A DNA stretch of 24,009 nt from an uncultured Collinsella sp. GTDB lineage: Bacteria > Actinomycetota > Coriobacteriia > Coriobacteriales > Coriobacteriaceae. Both the position numbers and the translations under genes were made by a program. The stretch spans positions 1 to 24,009 of the forward strand of contig CABSKX010000034.1 of NCBI GenBank assembly GCA_902478365.1, given 5' to 3'. Under the pieces are notes generated by a model. It ran no database searches. It was not told the DNA's origin and worked only from the letters and a program-made list of their open reading frames with translations. Shown here in pieces: positions 1-7,976 of this stretch (its first letter is position 1; each line of letters begins with the position of its first letter).

Positions 1-85
1 AGCTGCGGAAACGCGGGGTCCGTTCAGGCTGTTGCGTTGAGATTGAAAATCAACCGCTAAAAAAGCCCGGTCCCAAATTGACTAC

Positions 86-532
86 TTACAGACTATCAGT
101 GTCCAAGACGATGGTGAATGGGCCATCGTTGACGAGATCGACCTTCATGTCGGCGCCGAAGATGCCATGCGCTACGTGCTCGACGTCCTCGCGCACAAGC
201 GTCAGGAAGTACTCGTAGAGCTCGTTGGCGACATCGGGGGCGCCGGCATCCGTAAACGATGGGCGGCGGCCGTGACGGCAATCGGCGAACAGCGTGAACT
301 GCGACACCACGAGAACCTCGCCGTCGACATCGGCAAGTGCCAGGTTGGTCTTGCCGTTCTCGTCCTCGTTAATGCGCAAGCCCCGGAGCTTGCCCCACAG
401 CTTATCGGCCTCGGCGCACGTGTCGTCGTGGCCAACGCCCAGTAGCACCAGATAGCCGCGCCCAATTTTGCCCACGCACTCGCCGTCGACCGTCACGCCG
501 GCGTTGAGCACGCGCTGCACCACCGCACGCAC
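86..532 (-). CDS. dtd: D-aminoacyl-tRNA deacylase (DTD)
   Basis: Hydrolyses D-amino acids mischarged onto tRNA in the cytoplasm, a chirality proofreading step. The 148-residue length is normal for the family. The DTD signature SQFTLFAD lies at about residues 77-84. The Gly-cisPro motif region near the C-terminus reads NDGPFT (135-140) instead of the commoner NxGPVT; the essential Gly-Pro is kept. The N-terminus MRAVVQRV is the usual DTD start. The gene begins 3 nt after the rdgB stop, so it is almost certainly translated from the same transcript and is the last gene of the minus-strand run. Downstream (positions 55-75) there is a T-run on the minus strand after CCGGGC but no convincing hairpin, so I do not call a terminator. 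Confidence 0.96.
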   Translation of the reverse strand: MRAVVQRVLNAGVTVDGECVGKIGRGYLVLLGVGHDDTCAEADKLWGKLRGLRINEDENGKTNLALADVDGEVLVVSQFTLFADCRHGRRPSFTDAGAPDVANELYEYFLTLVREDVEHVAHGIFGADMKVDLVNDGPFTIVLDTDSL

Positions 533-535
533 GGC

Positions 536-1177
536 CTACTCCTCGCCCGTCAGTTTGGCGGATAGGTGCTCGAGCGCGTGGAAACGATGGCTGATGGCGT
601 TCTTCTCGTCCGCCGTCAGCTCGGCCATGGTCTTGCCCGGCGTGTCGACCGGCAGGAACAGCGGGTCGTAGCCAAAGCCGTGATCGCCGCGGCCCTCGTG
701 TGCGATAACGCCCTCGCAGGCACCCTCACCATAGGTGACCAAACCGTCCGTGTCGATGAGCGCGACGACGCTCATAAAGCGCGCAGTGCGGTCCTCGTCG
801 GCCACGCCTTCCAGGTTAACGAGGAGCTTGGCATTGTTGGCGGCATCGTCGCCGTGAACGCCCGCGTAGCGCGCGCTATATACACCGGGCTCACCGTCCA
901 GCGCGTCGACGACCAGGCCCGAATCGTCGGCAATGGCCATGAGCCCCGTCTCTTCGACGGCAGCCTGCGCCTTGATGATGGCGTTCTCCAAAAACGTCGT
1001 GCCGTTTTCCTCGGGGTCCTCAAAATCGCCCAGCTGGCCGAGCGCCACAAAGCGAACCTCGGGCACAACCTTGCCCAAAATGGCCTCGATCTCGGTGAGC
1101 TTATGGGCGTTGCCCGTTGCCACGACGATGGTCGCCGCCGGGTCGAGGGTGTCGATGTCGATCTTCTCAAGTGCCAT
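536..1177 (-). CDS. rdgB: XTP/dITP pyrophosphatase (RdgB/HAM1 family)
   Basis: House-cleaning NTPase that converts ITP, dITP and XTP to the monophosphate plus pyrophosphate, keeping deaminated purines out of nucleic acids. Family motifs are all present: TGNAHKL (21-27), ADDSGL (83-88), the SARYAG segment (101-106), GFGYDPLF (168-175) and SHR (196-198). I choose the ATG at 1177 (213 residues) because AAGGAGG sits 6 nt upstream and the protein then begins shortly before the TGN motif. A longer reading to 1246 adds 23 residues with no ribosome binding site. The rph-rdgB gap is 140 nt, so an additional internal promoter is possible, though I see none clearly. Neighbour order rph-rdgB-dtd is consistent with a shared housekeeping transcript. 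Confidence 0.96.
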   Translation of the reverse strand: MALEKIDIDTLDPAATIVVATGNAHKLTEIEAILGKVVPEVRFVALGQLGDFEDPEENGTTFLENAIIKAQAAVEETGLMAIADDSGLVVDALDGEPGVYSARYAGVHGDDAANNAKLLVNLEGVADEDRTARFMSVVALIDTDGLVTYGEGACEGVIAHEGRGDHGFGYDPLFLPVDTPGKTMAELTADEKNAISHRFHALEHLSAKLTGEE

Positions 1178-1317
1178 GAGTGGCCTCCTTGTCCGTATAG
1201 CAAAGTCACGTAAAAGGGACCGGTCTGTCGGCGTCTCCCCTTTCATGTGGCATCAACCTTATCTATCGGCGTTTCCGCAGATAAAACCTGTCAAAATTAA
1301 CATCCCTTTTTGGCAGG

Positions 1318-2043
1318 TTAGGCGAGGACTTGGCGCTGGAGCTCGATGAGCTCGGCAATGCCCTTGTCGCCCAAATCGAGCAGGGAATTGAGGCGCTTGC
1401 GGTCGAAGGGCGCCTGCTCGCCAGTGCCCTGAAGCTCGATCATCTCACCGGCATCGGTGGCGACAAGGTTCATGTCAACCTCGGCGTGACTGTCCTCGGA
1501 ATAATCCAGGTCGAGCAGGGTGTTGCCGTCGACAACGCCCATGGAAATCGCGGCGACCTGGCCCGTGAGCGGAATGCGCTCGAGCTTACCCGCCTCGACC
1601 CACATGGCAAGGGCGTCGTGCAGCGCCACCCAGGCGCCGGTAATGCTCGCCGTTCGCGTGCCGCCGTCTGCCTGAATCACGTCGCAGTCGACGGTAACGG
1701 TGTACTCGCCGAGTGCCTTCATGTTGACGACGGTACGCAGGCTGCGACCGATGAGGCGTTCGATCTCCATGGAGCGGCCCTTGCGGTTGGCATGCTCGCG
1801 CTTGCAGCGCTTGCCGGTCGATGCTGGCAGCATGGCGTACTCCGCCGTTACCCAACCGGCCTTGGCGCCCTTGCGCCAGCCCGGCACGCCCTCCTCGATG
1901 GTGGCGGCACACAGCACGCGCGTGTCACCGAACTCAGCCAGGCACGAGCCATGGGCATGCTTCATAACACCACGGGTGAGCTTGACGGGGCGCAGCTCAT
2001 TGGCGGCACGGCCGTTGGCGCGATTGACCTGCATATACTCCAT
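1318..2043 (-). CDS. rph: Ribonuclease PH
   Basis: Phosphorolytic 3'-to-5' exoribonuclease that trims the 3' ends of tRNA precursors and other structured RNAs using inorganic phosphate. The protein is 241 residues, the normal size. Recognisable segments are the N-terminal LRPVKLTRGV, the arginine-rich RKGRSMEIERLIGRSLR around residues 87-103 and CDVIQADGGTRTASITGAW around 119-137, typical of the RNase PH fold and phosphate site. AAAGGA lies about 7 nt before the ATG. The gene starts 55 nt after murI and precedes rdgB; murI, rph and rdgB are frequently neighbours in actinobacteria. Directly after the stop a weak imperfect stem (CCTGCCA with TGACAGG) precedes TTTTAT; this might partially terminate transcription. 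Confidence 0.96.
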   Translation of the reverse strand: MEYMQVNRANGRAANELRPVKLTRGVMKHAHGSCLAEFGDTRVLCAATIEEGVPGWRKGAKAGWVTAEYAMLPASTGKRCKREHANRKGRSMEIERLIGRSLRTVVNMKALGEYTVTVDCDVIQADGGTRTASITGAWVALHDALAMWVEAGKLERIPLTGQVAAISMGVVDGNTLLDLDYSEDSHAEVDMNLVATDAGEMIELQGTGEQAPFDRKRLNSLLDLGDKGIAELIELQRQVLA

Positions 2044-2098
2044 AGAAAAATCCTTTCGGCAAAAGGTGAACGTGAGCCTTTGGTCGGTGACCTTATAT

Positions 2099-2983
2099 CT
2101 ATTTCAGTTCGTCGATATCGATATGCTCAATGCTCTTGAGCGGCTGGCCAAAGATAAAACTGCCCGCCACCGCAAACTCGGCAATGTTATCGGACGTCGT
2201 TGCAAAACGATGCTGCGGCTCGGCAGCGTCGCCCGCCAGCTGCTCGCGGCGCGTGAGAATATCGGTCAGCTCGCGCGTGGTCTCCTCGGCGGAGCTCACC
2301 ACGCGCACTCCGGGACCCAGCGCATGGCGAATAGGCCCCACGAGCAGCGGGAAATGCGTGCAGCCGAGCACCACGGTATCGATGCCGTGGTCGCGCAGCG
2401 GTTCAACCGTGGCGCCGACCAGCGCGCGTACGGCAGGCGTATCAAAGATGTCCTCGTTCTCGAGCCACTGCTCTTGCAGATGCGCGCCCGAGGCGAGCTC
2501 GTGCTCAACGACCTCGACAAAGCTCGAGGCAGGGCAGCCGTATACGTCGACGCCGGCATCCAGGTCCTGGATGGCACGCGTGTAAGCGCCTGAGCGAATG
2601 GTGAGGTTGGTGGCGAGCACGCCCACCCGGCGCGTGCGGGTGCTGTTGATTGCCGCGCGTGCGCCCGGTGCGATCACGCCGATGACGGGGACGTCGAGCA
2701 CCTGCTGGGCCAAACGCAAGGCCGCAGCGGTCGCTGTATTGCAGGCGATGACCATGATCTTGACGTCGTGCTTCGACAGCCAACGGCCCGCCTGCAGTGC
2801 AAACGAGCGCACCTCGTCCTCGGTGCGGGTGCCGTAGGGGCAGCGCTTGGTGTCGCCAAAGTAGTAGACGGACTCGTGCGGCAACGCCGTTGCGATGGCG
2901 CGTGCAACCGTCAGACCGCCCAGACCCGAGTCGAACACGCCGATCGGACGCGTGTCCCCGGCCAGTTTATCGATATCGGACAT
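2099..2983 (-). CDS. murI: Glutamate racemase
   Basis: Interconverts L- and D-glutamate, supplying D-Glu for the peptidoglycan stem peptide. The 294-residue protein carries the family start IGVFDSGLGGLTV with Asp18, the first catalytic cysteine in ACNTATA (Cys81) and the second in LGCTHFPLL (Cys208, His210). It is slightly longer than the usual 260-270 residues because of a C-terminal extension after the last motif. The ribosome binding site is weak or unusually close (GGTGAGG two bases before ATG). It sits 53 nt downstream of the HAD gene and 55 nt upstream of rph. Together with murE in the same run it makes this partly a cell-wall precursor cluster. Confidence 0.96.
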   Translation of the reverse strand: MSDIDKLAGDTRPIGVFDSGLGGLTVARAIATALPHESVYYFGDTKRCPYGTRTEDEVRSFALQAGRWLSKHDVKIMVIACNTATAAALRLAQQVLDVPVIGVIAPGARAAINSTRTRRVGVLATNLTIRSGAYTRAIQDLDAGVDVYGCPASSFVEVVEHELASGAHLQEQWLENEDIFDTPAVRALVGATVEPLRDHGIDTVVLGCTHFPLLVGPIRHALGPGVRVVSSAEETTRELTDILTRREQLAGDAAEPQHRFATTSDNIAEFAVAGSFIFGQPLKSIEHIDIDELK

Positions 2984-3036
2984 TACCTCACCAGATTCTC
3001 TCTCGAAAAGATATGGCTCAGAACTATAGGGCCGCG

Positions 3037-3948
3037 CTACGAACGAGCCGCGACGAGCAGCTCTGCCGTTGCCGCCCAGCCGTCGACAATCTTGCCGCGC
3101 GTGACGTAGGCGTTATCGCAGGTATCCAGGAACTCGGGCGCGCCGGCGCTGGTCAAACCGTTCTCGACCAGGCAGAACGTGCCCACGTGGTCAGCCATGT
3201 AGAAGTCGGACTCGGAATCGCCGAGCGCCAGCGTCTCCTCGCGCTCGATACCCAGGTGCTCGCAGAAACGTGCGATGGCAACGCCCTTGTTGAGGCCGGC
3301 GGGATTGATGTTAAACGCGCGGCCATCCTCGACGCGTTCGAGCTCGAGCGTCGTCGGCTTGGACAGATGCGTCAGATGGCCGTTGCAGGCCCAGACCAGG
3401 CCGCAGCCGGCCTCGTCAAGAATGGCCTGAACCTCATCGTCGGGCACATCGCCGCGCATGCCGACGGTGACCTCACGGTACTTGTAGCCGGTCGACATGT
3501 CGTTGTGGTACTCGATTTTACGCGGCCAGCGGGCAAGGATCTTCTCGCACACGCCGGTCTGCTCAATCACCTGGTGCGGCGTGAGACCGCAGGCGGGGTC
3601 GTAGGGCATGTCGCCCGTCAGGTACTCCCAATCGTTGGCCTTGAGGTCGTACATAACCAGGCCGCCCATCTCGCCGATGTAGGAGTTGAGGCCGAGCACG
3701 CGGGCGTCTTCGTGGATCATGGTGCGATTGCGACCCGAGGTGGGGACCACCTGGATGCCGGCACGAGCGAGCGCGACAACCGCCTCGACGAGCTTGGTCG
3801 AGGGATTGCCGTCGTTATCGCGCAGCACGCACGAGCCGGGTGCGAGCATCGTGGCGTCCAGGTCGGTAAAGACGTACTTAACCTTGGCAAGACGCTCGCG
3901 CATCTCGCCCGAAAGCTCAGCGACGGTCGGCAGGGTATTGTGGGACAT
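3037..3948 (-). CDS. HAD-superfamily hydrolase, type IIB (Cof/sucrose-phosphatase-like)
   Basis: Cytoplasmic phosphatase of the haloacid dehalogenase superfamily; the substrate is not predictable from sequence. All four HAD motifs are seen: motif I FTDLDATML (nucleophile Asp29, acid/base Asp31), motif II PTSGR (69-73), motif III Lys221 in NKGVAI and motif IV LGDSESDFYM (Asp244, Asp248). A long cap between motifs II and III (about 75-215) is typical of type IIB enzymes acting on phosphosugars. The ATG at 3948 (303 residues) is preferred because GGAG lies 5 nt upstream; the 29-residue upstream extension overlaps the murE end and lacks a good site. Its place between murE and murI may imply a cell-wall or sugar-phosphate role, but that is only context. 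Confidence 0.9.
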   Translation of the reverse strand: MSHNTLPTVAELSGEMRERLAKVKYVFTDLDATMLAPGSCVLRDNDGNPSTKLVEAVVALARAGIQVVPTSGRNRTMIHEDARVLGLNSYIGEMGGLVMYDLKANDWEYLTGDMPYDPACGLTPHQVIEQTGVCEKILARWPRKIEYHNDMSTGYKYREVTVGMRGDVPDDEVQAILDEAGCGLVWACNGHLTHLSKPTTLELERVEDGRAFNINPAGLNKGVAIARFCEHLGIEREETLALGDSESDFYMADHVGTFCLVENGLTSAGAPEFLDTCDNAYVTRGKIVDGWAATAELLVAARS

Positions 3949-3982
3949 GGTCACTCCATTTACGTAGAAGGGGCTTCTGGTC

Positions 3983-5500
3983 TTAGGCATCGTACGCCGC
4001 AAGGGTGCGCTTGAGAATCGAACCGTCGCGCTCACAAGGCTCGGGTCCGTTCTTGCGCAGCATACACTCTTCCTCGCCCTTACCGGTCACGATGACCACG
4101 GCAGGACGGACGGTCTCGCGCACGGCAGTCTCGATAGCGGCAACGCGATCAGTCACGATTTGCCAGTTATCATTTCCCTGCGCTTGAACGTTGCGCGCGA
4201 TCTCGGCGCAAATATCCTCGACATCCTCGGGGCCGGGGTCATCCTCGGTAATCACGATTCGGTCGGCATACTTGCCAGCGGCGATGCCCATCGTGGTGCG
4301 TCGATCGACACCCTTACCGCCCGTAGCGCCAAATACAACCGCCAGCTCGCGCTCGGGATAGTTCTCGCGCAAGTCGCGCAGAAGTGTCTCGAGGCTCATG
4401 CCGTTATGTGCAAAATCGACGACGCCCAAGATTTTGCCCGATACGGACGGATAGAGCTCCATACGGCCGGGAACGAAGACGCCCTCAAAGCCATGGACGA
4501 TACCCTCTTCGGAAATGCCCAGGGCCTCGGCGCAGGCAATAGCGGCAAGCGCGTTGGACACATTGAATTTAACCGGCGTGGGAATCACCATGTCGCGCGT
4601 AAAGCGGGGCGTGCGCACCGTTGCCACCACGCCGCAGTCACCATTGCGAATCGCCAGCGCAAGCACGTCGGCACGCTCGTCGGTCAGGGAGAACGTCACC
4701 GTACGTTCGCAACGAGATGCCGCCTCGAGCACACGATCGACTTTATCCATATCGAGATTGACCACGGCAAAACGGCTCTGCGAGAAAATTTTGAGCTTGC
4801 TGGCAAAGTAATCCTCGAGCGTCGGATGCTCAATCGGCGAAATGTGATCCTCGCCGATATTGGTAAAGGCGCCGACTTCAAAGGCGATCTTGCCCGTGCG
4901 CTCGTATTTGAGGCCCTGGCTCGATGCCTCCATAACCAGCCACGGGGCACCCGCCTCCGCAGCATGCGCGATGCGAGACTGCAGCATGAAGGATTCAGGG
5001 GTCGTCAGTTTGGAAGGGCCCGTCTCGATGCCGTCGTCGAACTCAATGCCCGTATTAAGAGCGGGTCGATGACAGCCCGTAATCTTGGCCTCGTTGGCGA
5101 GAATGCCGCGCAGATAAAAGCTACAGGTCGACTTGCCCTTGGTGCCTGTAAAGGCGCAGACCTTCACCTTACCCGACGGGTGCCCATAAAAGGCATCTGC
5201 CACCACGGCGAGCGTGCGACGAATATCACTCACAATCACCGCGGGAAGATCAACATCGTAATCGACCTCGGAAACGTAGGCCACGGCGCCATCGGAGATT
5301 GCCGAAAGCAGGTACTCGCGCTTAAACGTACGGCCCTTGCAGACAAACAACGTGCCCGGACGCACCTGGCGCGAGTCATCAGTTGCAAACTCAATGCGCT
5401 GGTCGCACGAAGCGCTCGGTCTGGAAACAACAAGGTCATCTTCCTCGAGCAACTCTATATAGCGCATCAGAGTTAGCTTCTCTTGTGTCGGACTCGACAT
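3983..5500 (-). CDS. murE: UDP-MurNAc-tripeptide synthetase (MurE), probably lysine-type
   Basis: ATP-dependent ligase adding the third residue to UDP-MurNAc-L-Ala-D-Glu. Visible features, numbered from the ATG at 5500 (505 residues), are the P-loop TGTKGKST (118-125), TTPES (166-170), the carbamylatable lysine region ASKLKIF (233-239), and the C-terminal domain with DFAHNGMSL (362-370) and TGKGEEE (472-478). The position where meso-diaminopimelate enzymes carry DNPR reads DDPG (420-423), and HNG replaces the HTP common in DAP enzymes; both resemble Gram-positive L-lysine-type MurE. AGAGAGG lies 7 nt before the ATG at 5500. An in-frame ATG at 5584 (533 residues) lacks a ribosome binding site. 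A possible extended -10 (TGCTAGTAT) lies in that upstream stretch. First gene of the minus run. Confidence 0.92.
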   Translation of the reverse strand: MSSPTQEKLTLMRYIELLEEDDLVVSRPSASCDQRIEFATDDSRQVRPGTLFVCKGRTFKREYLLSAISDGAVAYVSEVDYDVDLPAVIVSDIRRTLAVVADAFYGHPSGKVKVCAFTGTKGKSTCSFYLRGILANEAKITGCHRPALNTGIEFDDGIETGPSKLTTPESFMLQSRIAHAAEAGAPWLVMEASSQGLKYERTGKIAFEVGAFTNIGEDHISPIEHPTLEDYFASKLKIFSQSRFAVVNLDMDKVDRVLEAASRCERTVTFSLTDERADVLALAIRNGDCGVVATVRTPRFTRDMVIPTPVKFNVSNALAAIACAEALGISEEGIVHGFEGVFVPGRMELYPSVSGKILGVVDFAHNGMSLETLLRDLRENYPERELAVVFGATGGKGVDRRTTMGIAAGKYADRIVITEDDPGPEDVEDICAEIARNVQAQGNDNWQIVTDRVAAIETAVRETVRPAVVIVTGKGEEECMLRKNGPEPCERDGSILKRTLAAYDA

Positions 5501-5747
5501 ACAAAGACCTCTCTCGCTAAGCCCAGCCTCAATTGCCTCGAGACCAAACCGATTCAACAAAACCCTTTCAATACTAGCAGCCATCGTAATATGCCGCCCA
5601 ATCTTGTATCGGGCACAGATTGCTAAATCTTGGAACCGCTACCGGAAGCCCGGACGAGTCACGCCGTGGTTTTTTCGGTTCGCTCGGCGCTTATGCCCTA
5701 TCACGAAACAAAAGATTGGCATGATAGTAAAGATTATTTGACATCAG

Positions 5748-5768
5748 CTGCCGCGATCCTTGCGGCAG
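5748..5768 (+). other. Hairpin in asnB leader
   Basis: A perfect 7-bp stem, CTGCCGC and GCGGCAG, encloses a 7-nt loop (GATCCTT) and ends about 32 nt before the asnB start. TTGACA lies just upstream at 5738-5743, but no good -10 follows at 16-18 nt, so I cannot place the promoter. The hairpin could be a small leader structure or an operator; it has no T-run and is not a terminator. The rest of the 5501-5800 divergent spacer shows nothing else I can name. Confidence 0.4.
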
Positions 5769-5800
5769 TACACCTGAGCCGTCAGCAGAAAGGATCTTGC

Positions 5801-7669
5801 ATGTGCGGTTTTGTCGGTTTTACCGGTACAGATGAACAGAGTGAGCTGGTTCTCACGGCCATGATGAATCGCATCATCCACCGTGGTCCCGATATGGGCG
5901 GCCAGCATATCGTCGACAACGTTGCCCTTGGCTTCCGTCGTCTTTCGATTCTCGATCTTTCCGAAGCTGGAGCTCAGCCCATGTCGAGCGACGACGGCAA
6001 GGTCACGATTGTCTTCAACGGAGAGATCTACAACTTCCAGGAGCTTCGCGCCGAGCTGGAGGCAGCCGGCTACGCCTTCCACTGCAACGCCGATACCGAG
6101 GTCCTGGTACACGGTTACGAGGAGTGGGGCGAGGACCTGGTCAACCGCCTACGCGGCATGTACGCGTTCGTGATTCACGACCAGAACAAGAACAAACTCT
6201 TCGGCGCTCGCGACATCTTTGGTATCAAGCCGTTTTATTACTACCAGGCATCCGATGGCTCACTGCTGTTTGGCTCCGAGATCAAGAGCTTCCTGGACCA
6301 TCCCAAGTTTGAGAAGGCTGTCAACCACGACGCGCTACGCCCCTACTTGACGCTGCAATTCCCCGCCACGGAGGAGACCTTCTTTAAGGGCGTGTTCAAG
6401 CTTGCCCCGGCGCATTGCTTTACGTATGACCTGACGACCAACACCATGGACATCAAGCGTTACTGGAGCTGTGACTTCACCGACGACAACTCCAAGACCT
6501 TCGAGGAGTACGTGGACGAGTGCGACAAGGTTGTGCACGAAAGCGTCGCTGCACACCGAATCGCCGATGTTAAGGTGGGCTCGTTCCTTTCTGGCGGCGT
6601 GGACTCCAGCTACATCGCCGCCTGTCTCATGCCCGACACCACGTATTCTGTCGGCTTCGATTACAAGAACTTCAACGAGACCAACTACGCTGCCGAGCTT
6701 TCCGACAAGCTGGGCATCAAGAATGTGCGCAAGATGATTACCGCCGACGAGTTCTTCGATGCGCTGCCCGATATCCAGTATCACATGGACGAACCGCAAT
6801 CGAACCTGTCCAGCGTGCCGTTGTACTATCTGGCGCAGATGGCTTCCGAGGAGGTCACCGTCGTCCTTTCGGGCGAGGGTGCCGACGAGCTGTTTGCCGG
6901 CTATGAGTGGTACGAGGACACCCCCGAGATGCGCTCCTTTAAGAAGCGCGTGCCGCTCGGCGTACGTCGCGCCCTGGGCTCGCTCGTTCAGCATCTCCCC
7001 TACTTTAAGGGCCACAACTTCCTGACGAAATGCGCCGAGGTTCCCGAGCGTTGGTATGTGGGTCAGGCAAAGGTGTTCGATCCCTCCGAGGTCGACGAGG
7101 TGCTCAAGCCCGCTTATGACACCGGCAAGAACGCCGCCGAGATGTGCGCCGAGTACTACAAGCAGGTTCCCAACTGCTGCGAGCTTTCCAAGAAACAGTA
7201 TCTGGATATGAACATGTGGCTGCCGGGCGACATCCTGCTCAAGGCAGACAAGATGTGCATGGCGCATTCTCTGGAGCTTCGCGTCCCGTTCCTGGACAAG
7301 AAGGTCATGGAGTTTGCCGAGCACATTCCCGCCAACTACCGTGTTAACGAAGAAGGCTGCAAGCTCGTCCTGCGTCACGCTGCCAACCGCACGCTGCCCG
7401 ACGAGTGGGCAACGCGCAAGAAGGTGGGCTTCCCCGTACCGGTCAAGTTCTGGCTGCGCGAGCAAAAGTACTACGACTACGTAAAGGAATACTTCACCGC
7501 ACCGTGGGCTGCCGATTTCTTTGACACCGATGCGCTCATGAAACTGCTTGACGATCACTTTGAGGGTCGCGCGCTCAACCAGCGCAAGATCTATACCACG
7601 TTGACGTTCCTCATCTGGTACAAGCGCTTCTTTATCGACGAGGACAAGGGCGCCGAAGTCGCCGCGTAA
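5801..7669 (+). CDS. asnB: Glutamine-hydrolysing asparagine synthetase
   Basis: Makes asparagine from aspartate, ATP and glutamine. The start at 5801 is fixed by the N-terminal nucleophile: MCGFVGF, where Cys2 becomes the catalytic N-terminus of the class II amidotransferase domain. AAAGGA lies 6 nt upstream. The glutaminase domain (about 1-200) shows HRGPD (28-32), GFRRLSILDLS (44-54), NGEIYN (73-78) and ADTEVL (97-102). The synthetase domain has the PP-loop SGGVDSS (264-270) and SGEGADELFAGYEW (357-370). At 622 residues it is full length. A longer in-frame reading to 5630 would bury the catalytic cysteine and is wrong. The gene stands alone between the murE divergent spacer and tRNA-Val; no terminator is visible before the tRNA promoter region. 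Confidence 0.96.
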   Translation: MCGFVGFTGTDEQSELVLTAMMNRIIHRGPDMGGQHIVDNVALGFRRLSILDLSEAGAQPMSSDDGKVTIVFNGEIYNFQELRAELEAAGYAFHCNADTEVLVHGYEEWGEDLVNRLRGMYAFVIHDQNKNKLFGARDIFGIKPFYYYQASDGSLLFGSEIKSFLDHPKFEKAVNHDALRPYLTLQFPATEETFFKGVFKLAPAHCFTYDLTTNTMDIKRYWSCDFTDDNSKTFEEYVDECDKVVHESVAAHRIADVKVGSFLSGGVDSSYIAACLMPDTTYSVGFDYKNFNETNYAAELSDKLGIKNVRKMITADEFFDALPDIQYHMDEPQSNLSSVPLYYLAQMASEEVTVVLSGEGADELFAGYEWYEDTPEMRSFKKRVPLGVRRALGSLVQHLPYFKGHNFLTKCAEVPERWYVGQAKVFDPSEVDEVLKPAYDTGKNAAEMCAEYYKQVPNCCELSKKQYLDMNMWLPGDILLKADKMCMAHSLELRVPFLDKKVMEFAEHIPANYRVNEEGCKLVLRHAANRTLPDEWATRKKVGFPVPVKFWLREQKYYDYVKEYFTAPWAADFFDTDALMKLLDDHFEGRALNQRKIYTTLTFLIWYKRFFIDEDKGAEVAA

Positions 7670-7688
7670 GTTTCGTTATGAATTAGCA

Positions 7689-7716
7689 GTGAACAGCACG
7701 GGGTTTCCGCTATACT
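7689..7716 (+). promoter_or_regulatory. Candidate promoter for tRNA-Val
   Basis: A good -10-like TATACT at 7711-7716 lies 10 nt before the mature tRNA 5' end. A weak -35 (GTGAAC, 7689-7694) is 16 nt upstream. This fits a short tRNA transcription unit independent of asnB, but the -35 match is poor. Confidence 0.45.
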
Positions 7717-7726
7717 CAATCCCTGC

Positions 7727-7802
7727 GGGCGATTGGCGCAACGGTTAGCGCAGGTGCTTTACACGCACAAGGCTGGGGGTTCGAATCCCTCATCGCCCAC
7801 CA
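7727..7802 (+). tRNA. tRNA-Val(UAC)
   Basis: A complete 76-nt tRNA. The acceptor helix is GGGCGAT with ATCGCCC, followed by discriminator A and an encoded CCA. The D-stem pairs GCGC with GCGC, the anticodon loop is TTTACAC with anticodon TAC (valine), and the T-loop is TTCGAAT within a GGGGG/CCCTC stem. The outermost anticodon-stem position (27-43) appears to be a G-A mismatch, which is tolerable. A strong terminator begins 9 nt after the CCA. Spurious protein readings across this region arise from the antisense of the T-arm. Confidence 0.96.
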
Positions 7803-7810
7803 CTTGATTG

Positions 7811-7844
7811 AAAAGGCTCCCAGCGATGGGGGCCTTTCCTTTTT
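7811..7844 (+). terminator. Rho-independent terminator of tRNA-Val
   Basis: A 10-bp stem, AAGGCTCCCA (7813-7822) with TGGGGGCCTT (7827-7836), contains one G-U wobble, has a GCGA tetraloop, and is followed by TCCTTTTT. It is preceded by A residues, so it could also work weakly on the minus strand. Confidence 0.9.
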
Positions 7845-7965
7845 GGGCCCAGTGCAGAGGGATTCGAACCCGCAAGGGTGCGGAGCTGAGGAAACGCGAA
7901 GCGTTTTCCAGCGCAGCACGCGAGGGCCGTAGGCCCGAAGCGAAAGCGAGCGGCGAAATGGACCC
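7845..7965 (-). other. Structured noncoding segment with a T-loop-like hairpin
   Basis: No protein gene is supported here. On the minus strand the segment starts GGGTCCA (7965-7959) and ends TGGGCCC (7851-7845), which can pair over 7 bp with one G-U; on the plus strand the same position would be a C-A mismatch. Inside lie hairpins GGGCC-GTA-GGCCC (7924-7936), GGAAACGC with GCGTTTTCC (7890-7909, one bulge), CGCA with TGCG (7871-7882), and a T-arm-like GGGTTCGAATCCC (plus 7859-7871). The minus-strand 15-mer at 7857-7871 is identical to the T-arm of the adjacent tRNA-Val. It may be a decayed tRNA-derived repeat or a structured RNA; I cannot tell which. Confidence 0.35.
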
Positions 7966-7976
7966 TTGGCGAATAC

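Noticed and set aside
1246..1317. Promoter for rdgB-dtd in the rph-rdgB gap
   Set aside because: TTGACA is present on the minus strand but no -10 follows at 16-18 nt; not enough to call.
5630..5800. 57-residue N-terminal extension of AsnB
   Set aside because: AsnB must expose Cys2 after Met removal; the ATG at 5801 gives MCGF with a good ribosome binding site.
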